Positions 45,623 to 57,499 of a stretch of 64,000 nucleotides of DNA are shown here, piece after piece. Source of the stretch: Marsupella aquatica (taxonomy: Eukaryota > Marchantiophyta); assembly GCA_973895155.1 (NCBI GenBank), contig OZ316892.1, positions 29,884,001-29,948,000 on the forward strand, read 5' to 3'. Both the position numbers and the translations under genes were made by a program. Under the pieces are notes generated by a model. It made no database searches, had not been told where the DNA came from, and saw nothing but the letters and a program-made list of their open reading frames with translations. Position 1 is the first letter of the stretch; each line of letters starts with the position of its first letter.

Positions 45623-46750
45623 ATGGATGGTAGAAAACCCAACGAAGGACGAGATGGAGGGGCTATGTTCATTCCAGGGATCTCTGATGAAATCACTCTG
45701 GAGCACATTGCTACGAAAGTGAGATGGAGAACTTTGTTCGTTCTGGCATCTGTGAACCGGGCGTGGAGGAGAGCTATCCAGGAACGGGAGGTCTACAATG
45801 TGAGAATGCGAACTCATTCGAGCCAGACTTTGATCGCCTTTTCTGAGGACTGGAATCGGCAACAGGGGTTATATGATGCAGAGGAACAATTTGTTGTCAA
45901 ACTACCTCTTCTGCCATGCCTTCCTTCTTCTCGACCTCCAGGTAATTTCCAGACTCCGGTGGGAGCCGTGACGCTGGATGGCAAGCTTTTTGTGGTAGTG
46001 GACTTTTGGTTAGGGTTGGTATCTGGAGGCAATAACCGGAGGAGAGATCTTCACATGCTTGATCTGGGTGCGTGTCTGCTACGCTGGAAGCCTTGCTCCA
46101 GCACGAAGATTGATAGCAGTTCGTCCATTCGAGTGGCTTGTGATGGGAGAATATATGCTTTCAGCATGCGAGAGCCTTACATCCGTGGCGAGGTTTTCGA
46201 TCCAGAGAAGCACAAGTGGTCTCGGATTGTGGACGAACCACTGAATGTCTGCAAGATGTCTGCATATGCTGGCAGGGTGGCAAGTCTGAACAAAGAGATC
46301 TATGTTTCAAATTCGTTTGGAGAGAAGCTAATGGTGTTTAATTGCTCTACTGAGAAGTGGAGGGAAGTGAAGAACACTATCCCAAATAAGAAGAGCGTGG
46401 CATGGGTCATGATAGATGAAAAGCTTTACAATCTCTCCAATTCTAGTGTGGATGTTTATGATCCTGTCTCAAATACCTGGGCCCCGATCCAACCTATCTT
46501 CTACGACAATTTTAAGCACGACCTCGCAATCACTCCGTATCCAATTACTGCGGCCCCTTTTGGAAAGGAGGTTCTAGCCTTATTGGAGCACGACATTGCA
46601 TTTCCTGATGGGTCTTTCAGAAAACTTTGCAAGTCTGTGGGATTTGGTCTCAAGGGATGTCCTCTAGTCTGGGAGATTTTACATTGTCCTGATCTCCAGA
46701 CTTCCCTCAACAATCAAGATAGCTTTTTGTTGGGCTCAATTGAGCTTTGA
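45623..46750 (+). CDS. F-box/kelch-repeat protein
   Basis: Intronless frame of 375 residues starting MDGRKPNEGR. An F-box lies at about residues 17-52 (IPGISDEITLEHIATKVRWR, then LFVLASVNRAWRRAI), expected to bind SKP1 in an SCF ubiquitin ligase. From about residue 110 to 330 there are kelch-like units with the typical pattern of a hydrophobic run, DGRIYAFS, YDPVSNTWAP and VFNCSTEKWREV, which form a beta-propeller for target binding. The length matches plant F-box/kelch proteins with a single propeller. The substrate cannot be told. No stop or frameshift is present. Confidence 0.92.
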   Translation: MDGRKPNEGRDGGAMFIPGISDEITLEHIATKVRWRTLFVLASVNRAWRRAIQEREVYNVRMRTHSSQTLIAFSEDWNRQQGLYDAEEQFVVKLPLLPCLPSSRPPGNFQTPVGAVTLDGKLFVVVDFWLGLVSGGNNRRRDLHMLDLGACLLRWKPCSSTKIDSSSSIRVACDGRIYAFSMREPYIRGEVFDPEKHKWSRIVDEPLNVCKMSAYAGRVASLNKEIYVSNSFGEKLMVFNCSTEKWREVKNTIPNKKSVAWVMIDEKLYNLSNSSVDVYDPVSNTWAPIQPIFYDNFKHDLAITPYPITAAPFGKEVLALLEHDIAFPDGSFRKLCKSVGFGLKGCPLVWEILHCPDLQTSLNNQDSFLLGSIEL

Positions 46751-47597
46751 AAGCTGGACATAATTATATTGACTCGACTGCCAAAGACTTGACGGCAAAC
46801 AGTTTGTATGTATGTATTCAGGACCTTTTTGATTGCCAATGATATGAACTAAGCTTTGCCCACCAACGGGAGGCAAGATTTGCGTCCGTTTGACATCCGA
46901 GTAAGGCGTCTTAAGGCTGGCTACAAGTAACTTATGAACAGACTTTACGTTGGGGTTAGAGTGGATTGTGACAGAGCTAGAAACATAACGAGCCTGCACC
47001 ATAGAATGCGCTGCCATTGGCCGCTCGAAAATCGGTCCTCGTTATGTTTGTGCTTGCGAATCGCCTTCTCAATAGAGAGAGATTATTGGTTACGGTGACA
47101 CATCATGAAGTAAGGATCTTCGAATCTATAAAATGTCGAAAGATCTTCTCAATTGGCAGTTTCCCAACGTCAAAACTCTACCTAGCCCGGCCATGCCAAA
47201 GTACCGCAGAGTGGAGTTTCATTCAATGTTTCCTACTGCACATATTAGAGTTCGAACTCCGTAATCTTATTCTGAAAAGGAGGACAAAGAGTTGGCACAT
47301 AGAAAAAATTCTGGGAGACCAAGGTTTGCAATTACCACATACCAATGACACGAGGTCATCTGCTTCAAGTAGGACATCAAAGATGATCAAAGTTGAAAAC
47401 AAGGTTTTTAAGTTCTACACTTGACACAAGATATCAACTCGGCTACCTTGCACCTGCAGTCATACACTGGGATAAGGAGTTTAATGAATACTACAGCTTG
47501 ATCACCATGGCGACCTAAATTCAGAAAAGGACTTCATCATTCCAACACATTAGAATGGAGACATTTCCTAAACCCTAAAGGTGCTCGCCTTGGTGAG
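46751..47597. other. Intergenic, no gene seen
   Basis: Holds the 3' flank of the F-box gene and the left flank of the copia insertion. A plus-strand frame (47017-47424) has no recognised domain. Nothing further is supported. Confidence 0.45.
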
Positions 47598-47602
47598 CTC
47601 CT

Positions 47603-47932
47603 TGTAAGAATCTGATATCTTGAATATATCGAATGAATGCTGAGTGAAGGCGAGGGCCCCACATAAATACAAGTTTGAGAGTCCTACGGAACAAGATCCA
47701 TCAAGGGACACGAGTGGAAGGCCTATCAATCTACGGTGGGAGATACAATGTACATCTAACAGACACAGCAATCACGAGTGGACAATGCGCTGGGGATACT
47801 GGAGGAGTGAGGCAGGACAAACGGAAGAGTGAAGCTGATCTCTGTGAGATCACAAATTAATGATGCTTTCAGTTGGCACTTGGAAGCGCACAGCCAAGTA
47901 ACTTCCTATCTAAGGGTAAGTTACTGTCAACA
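47603..47932 (-). repeat. Copia 3' LTR
   Basis: 330-bp repeat starting TGTAAGAA and ending TCAACA on the plus strand (TG...CA). It matches 52359-52698 along its whole length with scattered substitutions and indels, so the insertion is not recent. Confidence 0.95.
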
Positions 47933-47945
47933 CCCTCCCTCGCTC
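47933..47945 (-). other. Copia polypurine tract
   Basis: On the minus strand, GCGAGGGAGGG lies directly before the 3' LTR, the place where plus-strand DNA synthesis is primed. Confidence 0.85.
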
Positions 47946-48458
47946 TAAGTGCTAAAGTGGTCTGAAGCAGTTGAAGATGATGGTCCATACAAAAGTGCAT
48001 TGGCAGATCGGGATGACATGGTCCTCTTGGATTTACACAGGTATCTGGTTGATGTTAACAAGCTTGAGAAGGGTGGTGTGCTTCTTGGATCAAAAGCTTG
48101 AGCAGCTTCAATGGAGACTATCTGAGAAGACGGGTCTCGAAGTAGAGCCAGAAGAAAGTAAGTAAATGTTGAGGCTTGTGACGGATAGTATTGTGAAAAG
48201 TCATATTCTCACAAAGTTGAGAATGCAGGTTGGGCCTTCTGAGCTGGTGTCGTATTGGTGCATCAATAAAGCATGGCGAGATGCTCCAATTAAAGCATAC
48301 AGAGGAGTGGACAGCCTTTGAATGGGTAAAACAAGAAGTGTTGAATGGAAAGTACAAGTCCCAGCAAGAACAGATTTGAAGGTACTGGTTCAATCTTCAT
48401 GATAGACTAGTAGAGATCAGAAATCAAGAGACGTCCATGAAGAATAGCATAAAGGATT

Positions 48459-49175
48459 TCAGGATGGCAGCAGATCAACAGAGAAATGTCCAGAGTAAGA
48501 TAAGTGGGTCTTCATGAGACTCAGATCCAGGACTCCAATGGCATAATGATGTCTTTCAAAATGAGGTCGGAAGAAGGCCTTGGTAAGTACATCAACAGGT
48601 TGCTGATCCGTTGGAATGTATTTAAGATTGATATCCCCCTCAAGGACGCGTTCCTGAACGAAGTGATGGTGAACTTCAATGTGCTTGGTGTGTGCATTAA
48701 AAATTGGGTTACGTGCAAGCTTGATGGCCCCTTCATTGTCACATTGGAGGACTAGGCTCGATGATGGGAGAGCATCAAGCATGTGTGGACCTTTACATTG
48801 TAGTGAGACTTCAATCTCATGAATGAGTTGGAGTTCAAGGAGTAAAGGGCGTAGATAGACAGCTTCTTGGGCGCCTGAAGATAGTGCCATGTACTCTGAT
48901 TCGGTAGAAGATTTGCTGGTAGCAGCTAGGCACTTGATGTGCCAAGAAATGGGGTTGTCACCAAGTGTTAAAATGTAAGCCCCAACGGATCTGCAAGTGG
49001 TAGGGCAGGTAGCCCAATCCGCATCAGTGTAAGCAGAGAGAGTGAGAGGGGCGTTGCGATGGTAAAAAATCCCATAGTGAGTAGTGTGCCTAAAGTAGCA
49101 AAATATGTGTTTAGTTGCCTGCATGTGAACTTCCTCAAGGATCTTGCATAAGTCTATTGACAAGACCAACAACAA
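48459..49175 (-). pseudogene. Copia RNase H domain remnant
   Basis: 238-codon frame with copia RNase H landmarks: LTLSAYTDADWATC, SSTESEYMALS, LQCDNEGAIKLARNP, TKHIEVHHHFVQE and PTDQQPVDVLTKAF. The frame is open, but it is cut off from the reverse transcriptase part by stops, so the polyprotein is broken. Confidence 0.92.
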
Positions 49176-49223
49176 AGGATAAGTCAGGATGAGTGTTGGT
49201 GGCTAAATATAGTAATTATGGCA

Positions 49224-49943
49224 CTATAGATGGGCATCGACAGGAGGAGCTGAAGAGTCAGTAGAAAGAACGGTACGAGTCGATAAGGGAATGAGAGCAA
49301 GGGTGCAAGAACTCATGTTAAATTCCTCAAGGATCTCTTCACAATAGCTACGTTGATGTATGGTGATGCCAGCCGTGGATGTATCAAATTCAATGCCCAA
49401 ATATTTTTGGGAGTATTTCTGAATGCAGCCAAAGTCCTTCATGCTAAAATGTTTGCGGAGTTCAGCTTGGTGTGAAGCAATGACATCATTGTTGCTGCTA
49501 GTGATATAAAAATGATCCACATGAGTAAAGAGTATAGTCAGGTCCTTAGCAACACAAATATGGTAGAGATTGTTGTCAAGCATGCTACATGACCAACCAA
49601 GCTTTGTAAGAAGAGCATGTAAGGTCTCGTACCATGCTTTGGATCCAGGATTGCCGAAGGCCATAAAGTAAATTGTTCAGGAGGCATACAAGATGTTCCT
49701 GTCCACCGAGAAAATGACCAGGAGGTTGTTGCATAAAAATCTTTTCATGAACCTTGCTGTTAAGTAACGTTGTATCAACATCCATGTGAATAATACTCCA
49801 GCCATGAGAAGTAGCAATGGCAGTGATGGTGCGAAGAGTGGCCTATTTGACCACCAGAGCAAAAGTCTCAAAGTAATCAAAGTCATGCTTTTGATAGTTG
49901 CCTTTGGCAACAAGACAAGCTTTAAGATGAGCGTGAGTAGCAA
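49224..49943 (-). pseudogene. Copia reverse transcriptase remnant (frameshifted)
   Basis: Pieces in two frames: GNYQKHDFDYFETFA and MDVDTTLLNSKVHEKIFMQQ (upstream part), then KHFSMKDFGCIQKYSQKYLG and ITIHQRSYCEEILEEF (downstream part). The catalytic YVDD position of the family reads HVDH here, so the enzyme is dead as well as frameshifted. Confidence 0.9.
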
Positions 49944-49964
49944 AGATGGGCTTTCGTTTGAGTG

Positions 49965-51297
49965 GTGGACCTAGCCACCCAGCGCCCTCACCAATCCCAA
50001 CACTCACGCCTAAGTGCCCTTGGCACCCGAACGCCTCCACGGAATACCTCGAGCAAGCACCCGAGTGCCTCTTGCACCGCCAGCGGCCCCTCCCATACGA
50101 AGCCGCACTTGCTCTCCTACACGACCGCTACTCCACGGTCCTCACTGTCTGCACAAGCGACCAAGCACCTCGGTAAGTAACCCCTCAGGATCTAGAACTC
50201 GCCAAGTCTAGCATCCTAACTCAAGCTTAACAGATGTTGGTAAATAGGTCAGCGATAGGTCCTCCCGTTGCCATAAGCCGGAACTAGAACCCACGCCCAC
50301 TGTCCGTCCAGGACAGCTCCTTCCTTGGGCGCGGCCCGGGTTCCCCCTCGTACCTATCCATCACCAACTGACCTCCCTGACCCCAGGACATGTTCATGGC
50401 CCAAATAGCGTAGCTTGTCCTAAAGCTTGTCCCAAGCTTGTCCCACCACGCCGGGAGCAGAACGGTCCCGGCTCTAGCAACCACTCCTGGTTCGTCCCAC
50501 TGATGGTCTAGGGGCCGAGCACCCTTGGAACTCAGCCTCCACACCTACTTGGCCTTGCCTCCCCAACGAAGCTCCCTTGGGAGCGGGCTTGGGAGCCTGA
50601 ACGCGGCTTGGCTGCTGTTTGGTAGGATTTGGCAAGCGGGCGAGCTAAGACCCACAAACCACGAGAACCCATGGCACCCCCAGACCCAGCTGAGCTCATG
50701 AGGGCGTAGCCCTCCTCAAGATCTTTCCAACGCACCCAAGAAGTCCTCCAACGGACTTCCCGTTGGGAAGTTATCGTCATTTCCGTTTGGCGGTTTCCCT
50801 TGATGTCGCGACCGCCGCGGCTCACGACTTCGGCTCGCCCTTAGCCCCCAGGGAAACACCACTCCCCTCATATATGCTTCTGGAGACCTGCCACCCCCGG
50901 ACCAGCTTTGGTCCCTAAACATTTGGCCCCCAACCCGGATTCCATCGCGCATAATGGGCGCGCCACCAACTGGCAACGCCCATAACTTTCTTGATAGGCA
51001 CCCGCAAGCGGAGTGCCTTAGCCCGTTGTGATCGGGCCGACTGAGTGCTCATGCCTAGGCCCTCAAGTCTGATCGCCGCTCGGGGCCCCCGACCGGCCCA
51101 ACCCGGATCGGCCACAACTCGCGCCCCAAGCGTCCGTTGCCAATGGCTTCAACTCCACTGGCCATGGGCCCAAGAGGAGCTCACACTCAAACACTCCAAA
51201 CTCAAAGTCCATCCGGAGGTCCGGATGGCTATCCTTGAGCCCGGTCCATTTCCTCTTGACCCGACCAGCCATCAACTAGTCTAAGTCCTTAGTGTGT
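49965..51297 (-). repeat. Dispersed GC-rich repeat R1, copy 2, nested in the copia element
   Basis: Very GC-rich stretch that matches 4750-5772 in inverted orientation over about 1.25 kb. It interrupts the copia RT between 'KPIFATHAH' (about 49945) and 'ELPLGKEAI' (about 51735). CpG dinucleotides are still abundant, unlike in copy 1. The sequence from 51300 to 51730 belongs to the same inserted block and contains the small palindrome CTGTCCCGACAG (about 51556-51567). Open frames inside are products of GC bias. Confidence 0.75.
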
Positions 51298-51735
51298 GCC
51301 TCCAGCTTGGCTCTTTGCCTCGCTAGTGCCACGTCTCATTGCCCACAAGTCTCCTCATGCTAGGTCCTCCCCAGATGGCCTATCCGGGCCTGGACCATAA
51401 GGGAGCTCGACGTCGGAGTCAGCGACATCGGAGCTAAGTGTTAAGGTAGTCGAGTTCCGCGACTGTTTGAAAACCCACATAGACGGTTGAAATTTGTGAT
51501 AAGCTTTTCTTTACTAAAGCAAATGAATGAACACTAAGTGGGCCCTTAAGAATCTGTCGGGACAGGGCACTAACCAAGGCATGGCATTAATAGGACCGTA
51601 AACTAATTAACCCTAAATCTAACAGTAATACAAAATAATGTACACGCCTCGCTAGATAACACCAGGATAGAGGCCAGTGTGACCCAGGAGTGGAACAAGG
51701 CAAGCGGGATCATGGATGAATCAATACTCAATAAC

Positions 51736-52097
51736 GGTATGGCCTCTTTGCCAAGAGGTAATTCCACCAGAGACCAAGTGTTAGTTTTATGAATGGAATT
51801 GAGTTCTTCCATAGTGGATACTACCTAGATGTAATAGGGCTTGTTTGAGAGAAACATTGTCATTGATAGAAGGGTCATCAGTTTTGACAGCACAGGCCAA
51901 AATTTCCAGAGGAGGCGATTGAGCTTGAAACCCAAGGAGTCAAGAATTATGAGAACAAAGTTTGCTAGAACGTCTTAGCATGTAGCAACTGGAATTGTTG
52001 GAGCTGGGTCCGAAATCCTCTCCTTGATAAAACTCCGCTTCATCTTATCCGGCCATAATGGGTAGTTGTTCCCATTAGGCTTCTTGTCCTTGGACAT
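51736..52097 (-). pseudogene. Copia gag start and RT start fragments
   Basis: From ATG 52097 the frame reads MSKDKKPNGNNYPLWPDKMK, like copia gag N-termini ('L.G.NY..W...M'), and ends within 50 codons. About 200 bp further on the sequence is already at the start of reverse transcriptase (MEELNSIHKTNTWSLVELP, about 51812-51736). More than 2 kb of gag, protease and integrase are therefore deleted. Confidence 0.8.
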
Positions 52098-52344
52098 TGA
52101 GAAGTTCAAGTCCTGATTCAAGGTGACTGAGTACTAAATGAAAGTGCGACAACAACTATACAGGGAAATCTCACCTGTGATGCAGAACTCACAAAGTACT
52201 CTAAAACTAAAAACACATGCAAATGCCTACCTAGACGAGAGGTACTTAGTACCAGCTCCTGACTAAGAAATAATATAACGAGCGATACTTACCAGCTCTG
52301 AGAGAGGAACAAGACTAAACAGCATAACCCGCGTTGTCCTGGGG

Positions 52345-52358
52345 AGGCTCTGATACCA
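52345..52358 (-). other. Copia primer-binding site
   Basis: Directly after the 5' LTR on the minus strand: TGGTATCAGAGCCT, the standard copia PBS complementary to the 3' end of initiator tRNA-Met. Confidence 0.95.
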
Positions 52359-52698
52359 TGTAAGAATGTGATATCTTGAATATATATGGAATGAATGCTG
52401 AGTGAAGGCAAGGGCCCCACATAAATACAAGTCTGAGAGTCGATCCTTCAAGGGACAGAAGCGGAAGGCCTATCAATCTACGTGGGAGATACAATGTACA
52501 TCTAACAGAATCTACGTGGGAGATACAATGTACATCTAACAGACAAAACAATCAGTAGCGGACAATGCGCCTGGGATACCAAAGGAATGGGGCAAACGGA
52601 AGAGTGAAGCTGATCTCAGTGAGATCTCAAATGATGCTTTGGCACTTGGAAGCACAGAGCCAAGTAACTTCCTATCTAAGGCTAAGTTTCTGTCAACA
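52359..52698 (-). repeat. Copia 5' LTR
   Basis: 340-bp partner of 47603-47932. It carries an internal tandem duplication of about 37 bp ('atctacgtgggagatacaat' twice, about 52476-52545) that the other LTR lacks. Confidence 0.95.
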
Positions 52699-52703
52699 CT
52701 CCT

Positions 52704-53194
52704 AACCCTATCCTATTGCAATCTTTCGTAGAACTAGAATTCCCAACAAGATATTTCGCGTAGGAAAAATACTAGATAAATAGCCTAGATAATAAGGTTC
52801 CTGGGTGAAAGACCAGGTACAACGAGTAATCATTAGAGTGAACTTGCAACTAGTCTAAACTTTACAGGGACAAAATTCTACTCAAGACTATACCTTCTTC
52901 ACTATCTGTTGTTCCTGGCATCCAGCAGTGTGCAGTTGAAGCAAAAATCATCGACAATATGACGAGCGCAACCAAACGTACATGCAAACATTTCTTCAAC
53001 ATTCCAGGGAATTCCGCTATACAAATGTCAAGTTGGAGAAATCTGGTTTACAATTCAGCTCATTTCTCCTCGTCAGAAATCTAGGGGGTCAGGCATTGCT
53101 ATTCGTTGCCATCTCCGGATATTTACTAGAAGTAACTAATTCAGTTGGAGGGACAGCTAGCCTCAGAGTTCTGACCTCGGATGCTTTGTCTGCT
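52704..53194. other. Intergenic, no gene seen
   Basis: Right flank of the copia insertion and 3' flank of the oxygenase-like gene. Nothing recognised. Confidence 0.45.
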
Positions 53195-55564
53195 CTAGCT
53201 CTTTACGTCACCGACTTTGGTATCCAACCTGTGCCGTTTCCGTCCACCTTGGCCAGAACCATCGGTAAATGTAGTTAAAGCAACTATTTCAGTTTGAGGA
53301 ACAGCTAGCCTTGCTTGGCCCAGTCCCAACCTCAAACGTTTTATCTCTTCTTGCTCTTTACACCAAATTTCCATAGCAACCTCAAACAAACGACGCCTTT
53401 TCTGGATAACAATGAAAGGTACACGTCCATGACCCTGATAGCTCAGTGTTCCTGTGGCACTGTAGCCATGACCCTCATAGCTCGGTGTTCCTGTGGCACT
53501 GTACCAAGCAGAGGCACTGTTACTGCGACTACCACAGTCCCTGTATCTGTAGGAGAATCTCGCCACAATTAACTTCGCGGCGTGTAAGCTCCGCGCACCC
53601 TTGTGCACATATTTTTCGTGCGGCCCTTTGAGGAAACTCTCAATGTGTGGATAGGCTGGAAGCTTTGCAAGAGGTTGGCACCACGTAAATTCTGGCTTTT
53701 TGTGTGACTCAAGCTCAGCAATACGGGACTCTAAGATTTCAAACATCGTGCTGGCCACCGCTGCCCCAGCATCGTTGTTGCCCTTGCATATCAGCTGCTT
53801 AGCCAATTCAGCTAAGGATTCACCTCGAGTCAACGCAAATTCCTTTACAAGGTTAATGATATCCGCGGAAAGTACTTCCCACCCAAAAATATGGACAACA
53901 GTTGCAATCGCTTTTGCAACTTCAGCAGTTCTCACACCAACTTTGATGATATCCTCTTTCCCGTGAACACCGTAGTTCAAGGAGGCTCTCCGATAATGGA
54001 CTTTTCCCAACAGCTGTAAGATATACAACACATCGTCCAGAACTCTTACTCTCGTAGAACAAAGACTTAGCAATGCAGGAGTCACTGGATCTTCACTGCA
54101 ATCTCCTCTCCATACTTTGAAAGCATGCTTTCCGCAATAGCGAACAACTTGACGCAACTGTACCATAAAGTCTGGATCATTTTCCTTCAACTTAATCTCA
54201 AGGATGTCCAAGGCACCGGAAACATTTGCTTCACAGGCTATTGAAGCTGATATTGCTTTAGGCCATGCAACCAGCATGGCTCTGTGGTACCAGTATTCCA
54301 GGTTTGGACCGTCATTACCCGTGTGGGCCTCATACCGTTTCTCATCTGGCTCAGACTTAAATGGATCCCCTCCCTCTCCTAATACAACTTCCGACTCGAG
54401 GTCGATACGCAGATTTTTAAAAGCCACACCAATAGGGTTACCATCAAAATCAATCCAGTTTTCGAATTCAGTTACTTCTTCTCGAACTTGCCACATAATA
54501 TCATGATCCGTGGCAAGCCCTTCTTGATATTTAGATACGAGACAAAGATGAAGATCTAGCCACTTCTCCTTCTTCTTATCTCTACAGTCCTTCAAAACCT
54601 CTGCCACAATCCGGTCGTCTCCTTTCAACCGAGCAAAGGATAAGTTCGTCGCTGTGTATTTGTGCTTCAAGGGAATGGCAAGTTTCCCACTGAAAACTTT
54701 CAGCTTTCCCTCTGTTGCCTCTTCCAACCACGGTTCTAATGCCGCTTCAGCTTTATGCACCCTACTGGAAATGAGCAATCTACGCGCGGTGTCCAAAGAA
54801 GAATCTTGCTTGACCAAATTAAAAGCCAAGCATAATTTAGTCCCAGATGCTATCTTCCGCAGCTCGTGCATGCAATCAGCGAAGAACACTGTGTAACAGT
54901 ACCCAAGTGCACTGACCAAATGGCAATCAATTTGCTTCACTTGATTGTGTTACTTGACAACAAGTTCGCCACCTGTGTATCCATCTTCTGTTGGAAGCTG
55001 CAGTATCAATGTTGCAAACATCCCTTTCTCCTTCTCCGTGTCTCGGTGGAATGTGAAGTGACCGCCTGCCTCGTAAAACAAAAGCTTGTATAGGTGGGCT
55101 TCTAATTGGACCTCCGGTCCATCAACGACACCCAATGCACGGACAGCCCTCACTGCCAGTCGCTGAAGAGTATCAGGTACGAATGTTGGCATTTCAGGAA
55201 AGCATATTTTCGAAGCATCCACTTGCCAACAACGTCGCACATTGGTATCCACCACAGTATCAAAACCTTTTCCAAACGGCGCCTGCTCACAAACACTGCG
55301 TAGCTTAGCGGCATCTTCAGCAGAGAGTGGGAGCTGCAACTCACCAGCGCCCTCAACGTGAAAGGACTTCAGGATGAATCCTTCCGAGTATTTGACAGCA
55401 TCATATGCAGCAAAAGTGCCCAGAATAGATTCGTCGTCATCTGAAGGACGAGGCCAAACAGCATTCAGCAGGTTCTCAAAGAGTTGGTATCTCTGTATTC
55501 CTTCCATGGCCACTGCCTCGTCTTCTCTGCTTTTGCCTTCTTTGTGGGTTGTTCGCTGCCCCAA
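53195..55564 (-). pseudogene. 2OG-Fe(II) oxygenase-like protein with one in-frame stop
   Basis: One continuous frame of 789 codon positions broken only by a TAA at codon 205 (54952-54950). Before it, residues 160-204 hold YKLLFYEAGGHFTFHRDTEK (Fe ligands His173 and Asp175) and YTGGELVV. After it come YTVFFADCMHEL (third Fe ligand His233) and SGTKLCLAFNL (Lys243 as likely 2-oxoglutarate anchor). The stop thus sits inside the double-stranded beta-helix fold. The rest (about 540 residues) is alpha-helical, rich in charged residues, with a 13-residue repeat SATGTPSYEGHG/SATGTLSYQGHG near the C-terminus and a coiled-coil-like EEIKRLRLGLGQARL. Large proteins of this kind occur in fungi and some plants; the substrate is unknown. 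Either a very young pseudogene, a readthrough case, or a base error. I call it a pseudogene with reserve. Confidence 0.7.
53423..53507 (-). repeat. 39-bp coding tandem pair
   Basis: 'gctcagtgttcctgtggcac' and 'gctcggtgttcctgtggcac' are 39 bp apart and encode the paired 13-residue segments of the oxygenase-like protein. The frame is kept. Confidence 0.85.
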
Positions 55565-56138
55565 TGTACTTTATCAAATCCTTTCCCTCTGAGACTGTTG
55601 AAATCGAAACTCGCAAGAGGAGCAAGCTGAGCCAAATTCTATGTGCCCTTTAACCCGATTTGCAAACGAGAGTACTTTCTCAGTAAATGAGTTCTTCTTT
55701 CTATCTCCAATATGTCCACACCTTGGCTTGGGATCCCACAAGATACTTTGCTACTTAGCAGATTGGGCCTCAACCTTACTTCCTGTCAATCTCTGAGACG
55801 AATGTTTGGCAAACTCCTCACTAAGTTGGGCACCTCGCTTGATTGGACTGCCAAATGTGTCTGATAGGCCAGCAAGCTTGACTACGTGCTTTATCGCCTA
55901 ATGTCAATCTCTGAGTTAAACCTCCTGTCTTCAGTGGGCAGCTGAGGCGCCCTCAGCTCCACTCCGTCCAGATGGCATCAATTCCCCTGGCTTCCAGAGC
56001 CCTTCACGCGCACTCCACTCTGCATTTGTTAGTGCATTAGATACGAAATTTTCATCGTCTGCTTTTGGAATGGCACCAATCGATCTTCGTTTTAACTCCT
56101 GATAATCTTGTCATCGACTGTGCATGCTGCACGCGAAT

Positions 56139-56244
56139 CTCTTGTTGGGGCATGGATTGGATTCAGCTTCGAATTTCGTTACATCTTCTTCTCTTGTTGG
56201 GGCATGGATTGGATTCAGCTTCGAATTTCGTTGCATCTTCTGTC
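56139..56244. repeat. 52-bp tandem pair
   Basis: 'cttgttggggcatggattgg' begins at 56141 and 56193. The two units differ at only a few bases. Confidence 0.9.
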
Positions 56245-57499
56245 TCACTGGTTCCTATGACGTAGAGGACCACGACGACTGTAGAGCGACTGCTTGCCAC
56301 TTCCCGCCATCGTTCGGGTTCCCACTTCCCGCCAAAAGTTTAGCCTGAAATTTAAGAAAAAACTGCCAAATTTTCCAGAGTCTGGAAATTGAGTTCTTCC
56401 CCTTTCTCAGTGAGCATACCCTCGCGAAAAATCAATTCCAGGTTCAGGAGAAACCCAAAGTTTTCTAATTCCATTATGTCCACCTTGGTTAGTGTTGAAA
56501 CATGGAAAGGGCCATTGAATTTCAGGATATCTCATTGATGTCTAAAGTTTTTGTGGAGTTAAGATGACTGAGTTTGCATGCCATCTAATGCAATAGTTTT
56601 TACAGTTCATTTAGAGATTCTTGTATATATAGAGACTTTTGAGGATATAGGTGGATATAGCTGTTTTGAAAATATAGCTGGATATAGCTGGCCCCTTCTA
56701 AGACACACCTATTTAAACTTATTCACAATAAAGTATAATTTATGCAACACAAGCTATCATATCTTATTCGAGATTATTGAAACAATAATTATAAAAAAGT
56801 GAAGACATGTACCCGTACTCTATGGGTCAAACAAGTACACTAAGTTGAATGTACAAGTGAGTGTACAGGTGTCACTTATCACCAAATTGAGATAAAAATA
56901 TGTAACAAAAAATTGTGATAAGACAAGATAACCAAAGTGTGTCCACCATATAGCAGCATCAAAACAATATAGAGACTTTGAGGACAATCCATGTCACCTA
57001 TTCATGTTTATTCGTTTGATATTTCACATCAATGGTAGAAATTGAACTGTGCTCCTTCTATATAACATCAATTTCTTGAGTGCAAGGTACTGCTCTCTAC
57101 ATAGGGCATTTTGGCTTCCCATCTCTATTTCTCAGAGCTCTCACCACTATACTGTAATTTCTTTGTGAGGGTGTGGTCTCCAGAACTACAGTGGGTGAGA
57201 GCTTTTTGAATTGTGTTTAGTGGGACCTTTCTTCATGGCTCCAATGTCTGGTTGTAGGCAGTATCGGTCCCGTCCTGCAACTCTTACCTAAGTACTATTG
57301 GTCGTCCACAACTTTATGTAATGGAGGTGCCAACCCTACCAGTGAAGTAGTTAAAAGTTTTGAATCTTGTGAAGCTTCTTTCCACTTTCTGTGGACTTGT
57401 GGAGTAGTCATTTGTCGAGTACTTTCCTCTCTAGTTGGAAATCCCTAGGTTCTTGCTTGATCTTCAGATATTTCTCACACTTGGTGGTTGCCCCATAGA

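Larger units (their letters stand above)
47598..52703 (-). mobile_element. Ty1/copia LTR retrotransposon with target duplication, defective
   Basis: Element from 47603 to 52698, transcribed on the minus strand. It is flanked by the 5-bp target duplication CTCCT (47598-47602 and 52699-52703). LTRs are 330 and 340 bp. The primer-binding site and polypurine tract sit at the expected places. The interior keeps only a short gag start, part of reverse transcriptase and RNase H. Protease and integrase are absent, so it cannot move on its own. A GC-rich repeat (49965-51297) lies inside the RT region. The order gag-RT-RNase H, the PBS and the 5-bp duplication fix the superfamily as copia. Confidence 0.95.

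Noticed and set aside
50284-51284. Several overlapping open frames on both strands
   Set aside because: They lie in the GC-rich repeat R1, where stops are rare by composition, and they are not kept in the other copy.
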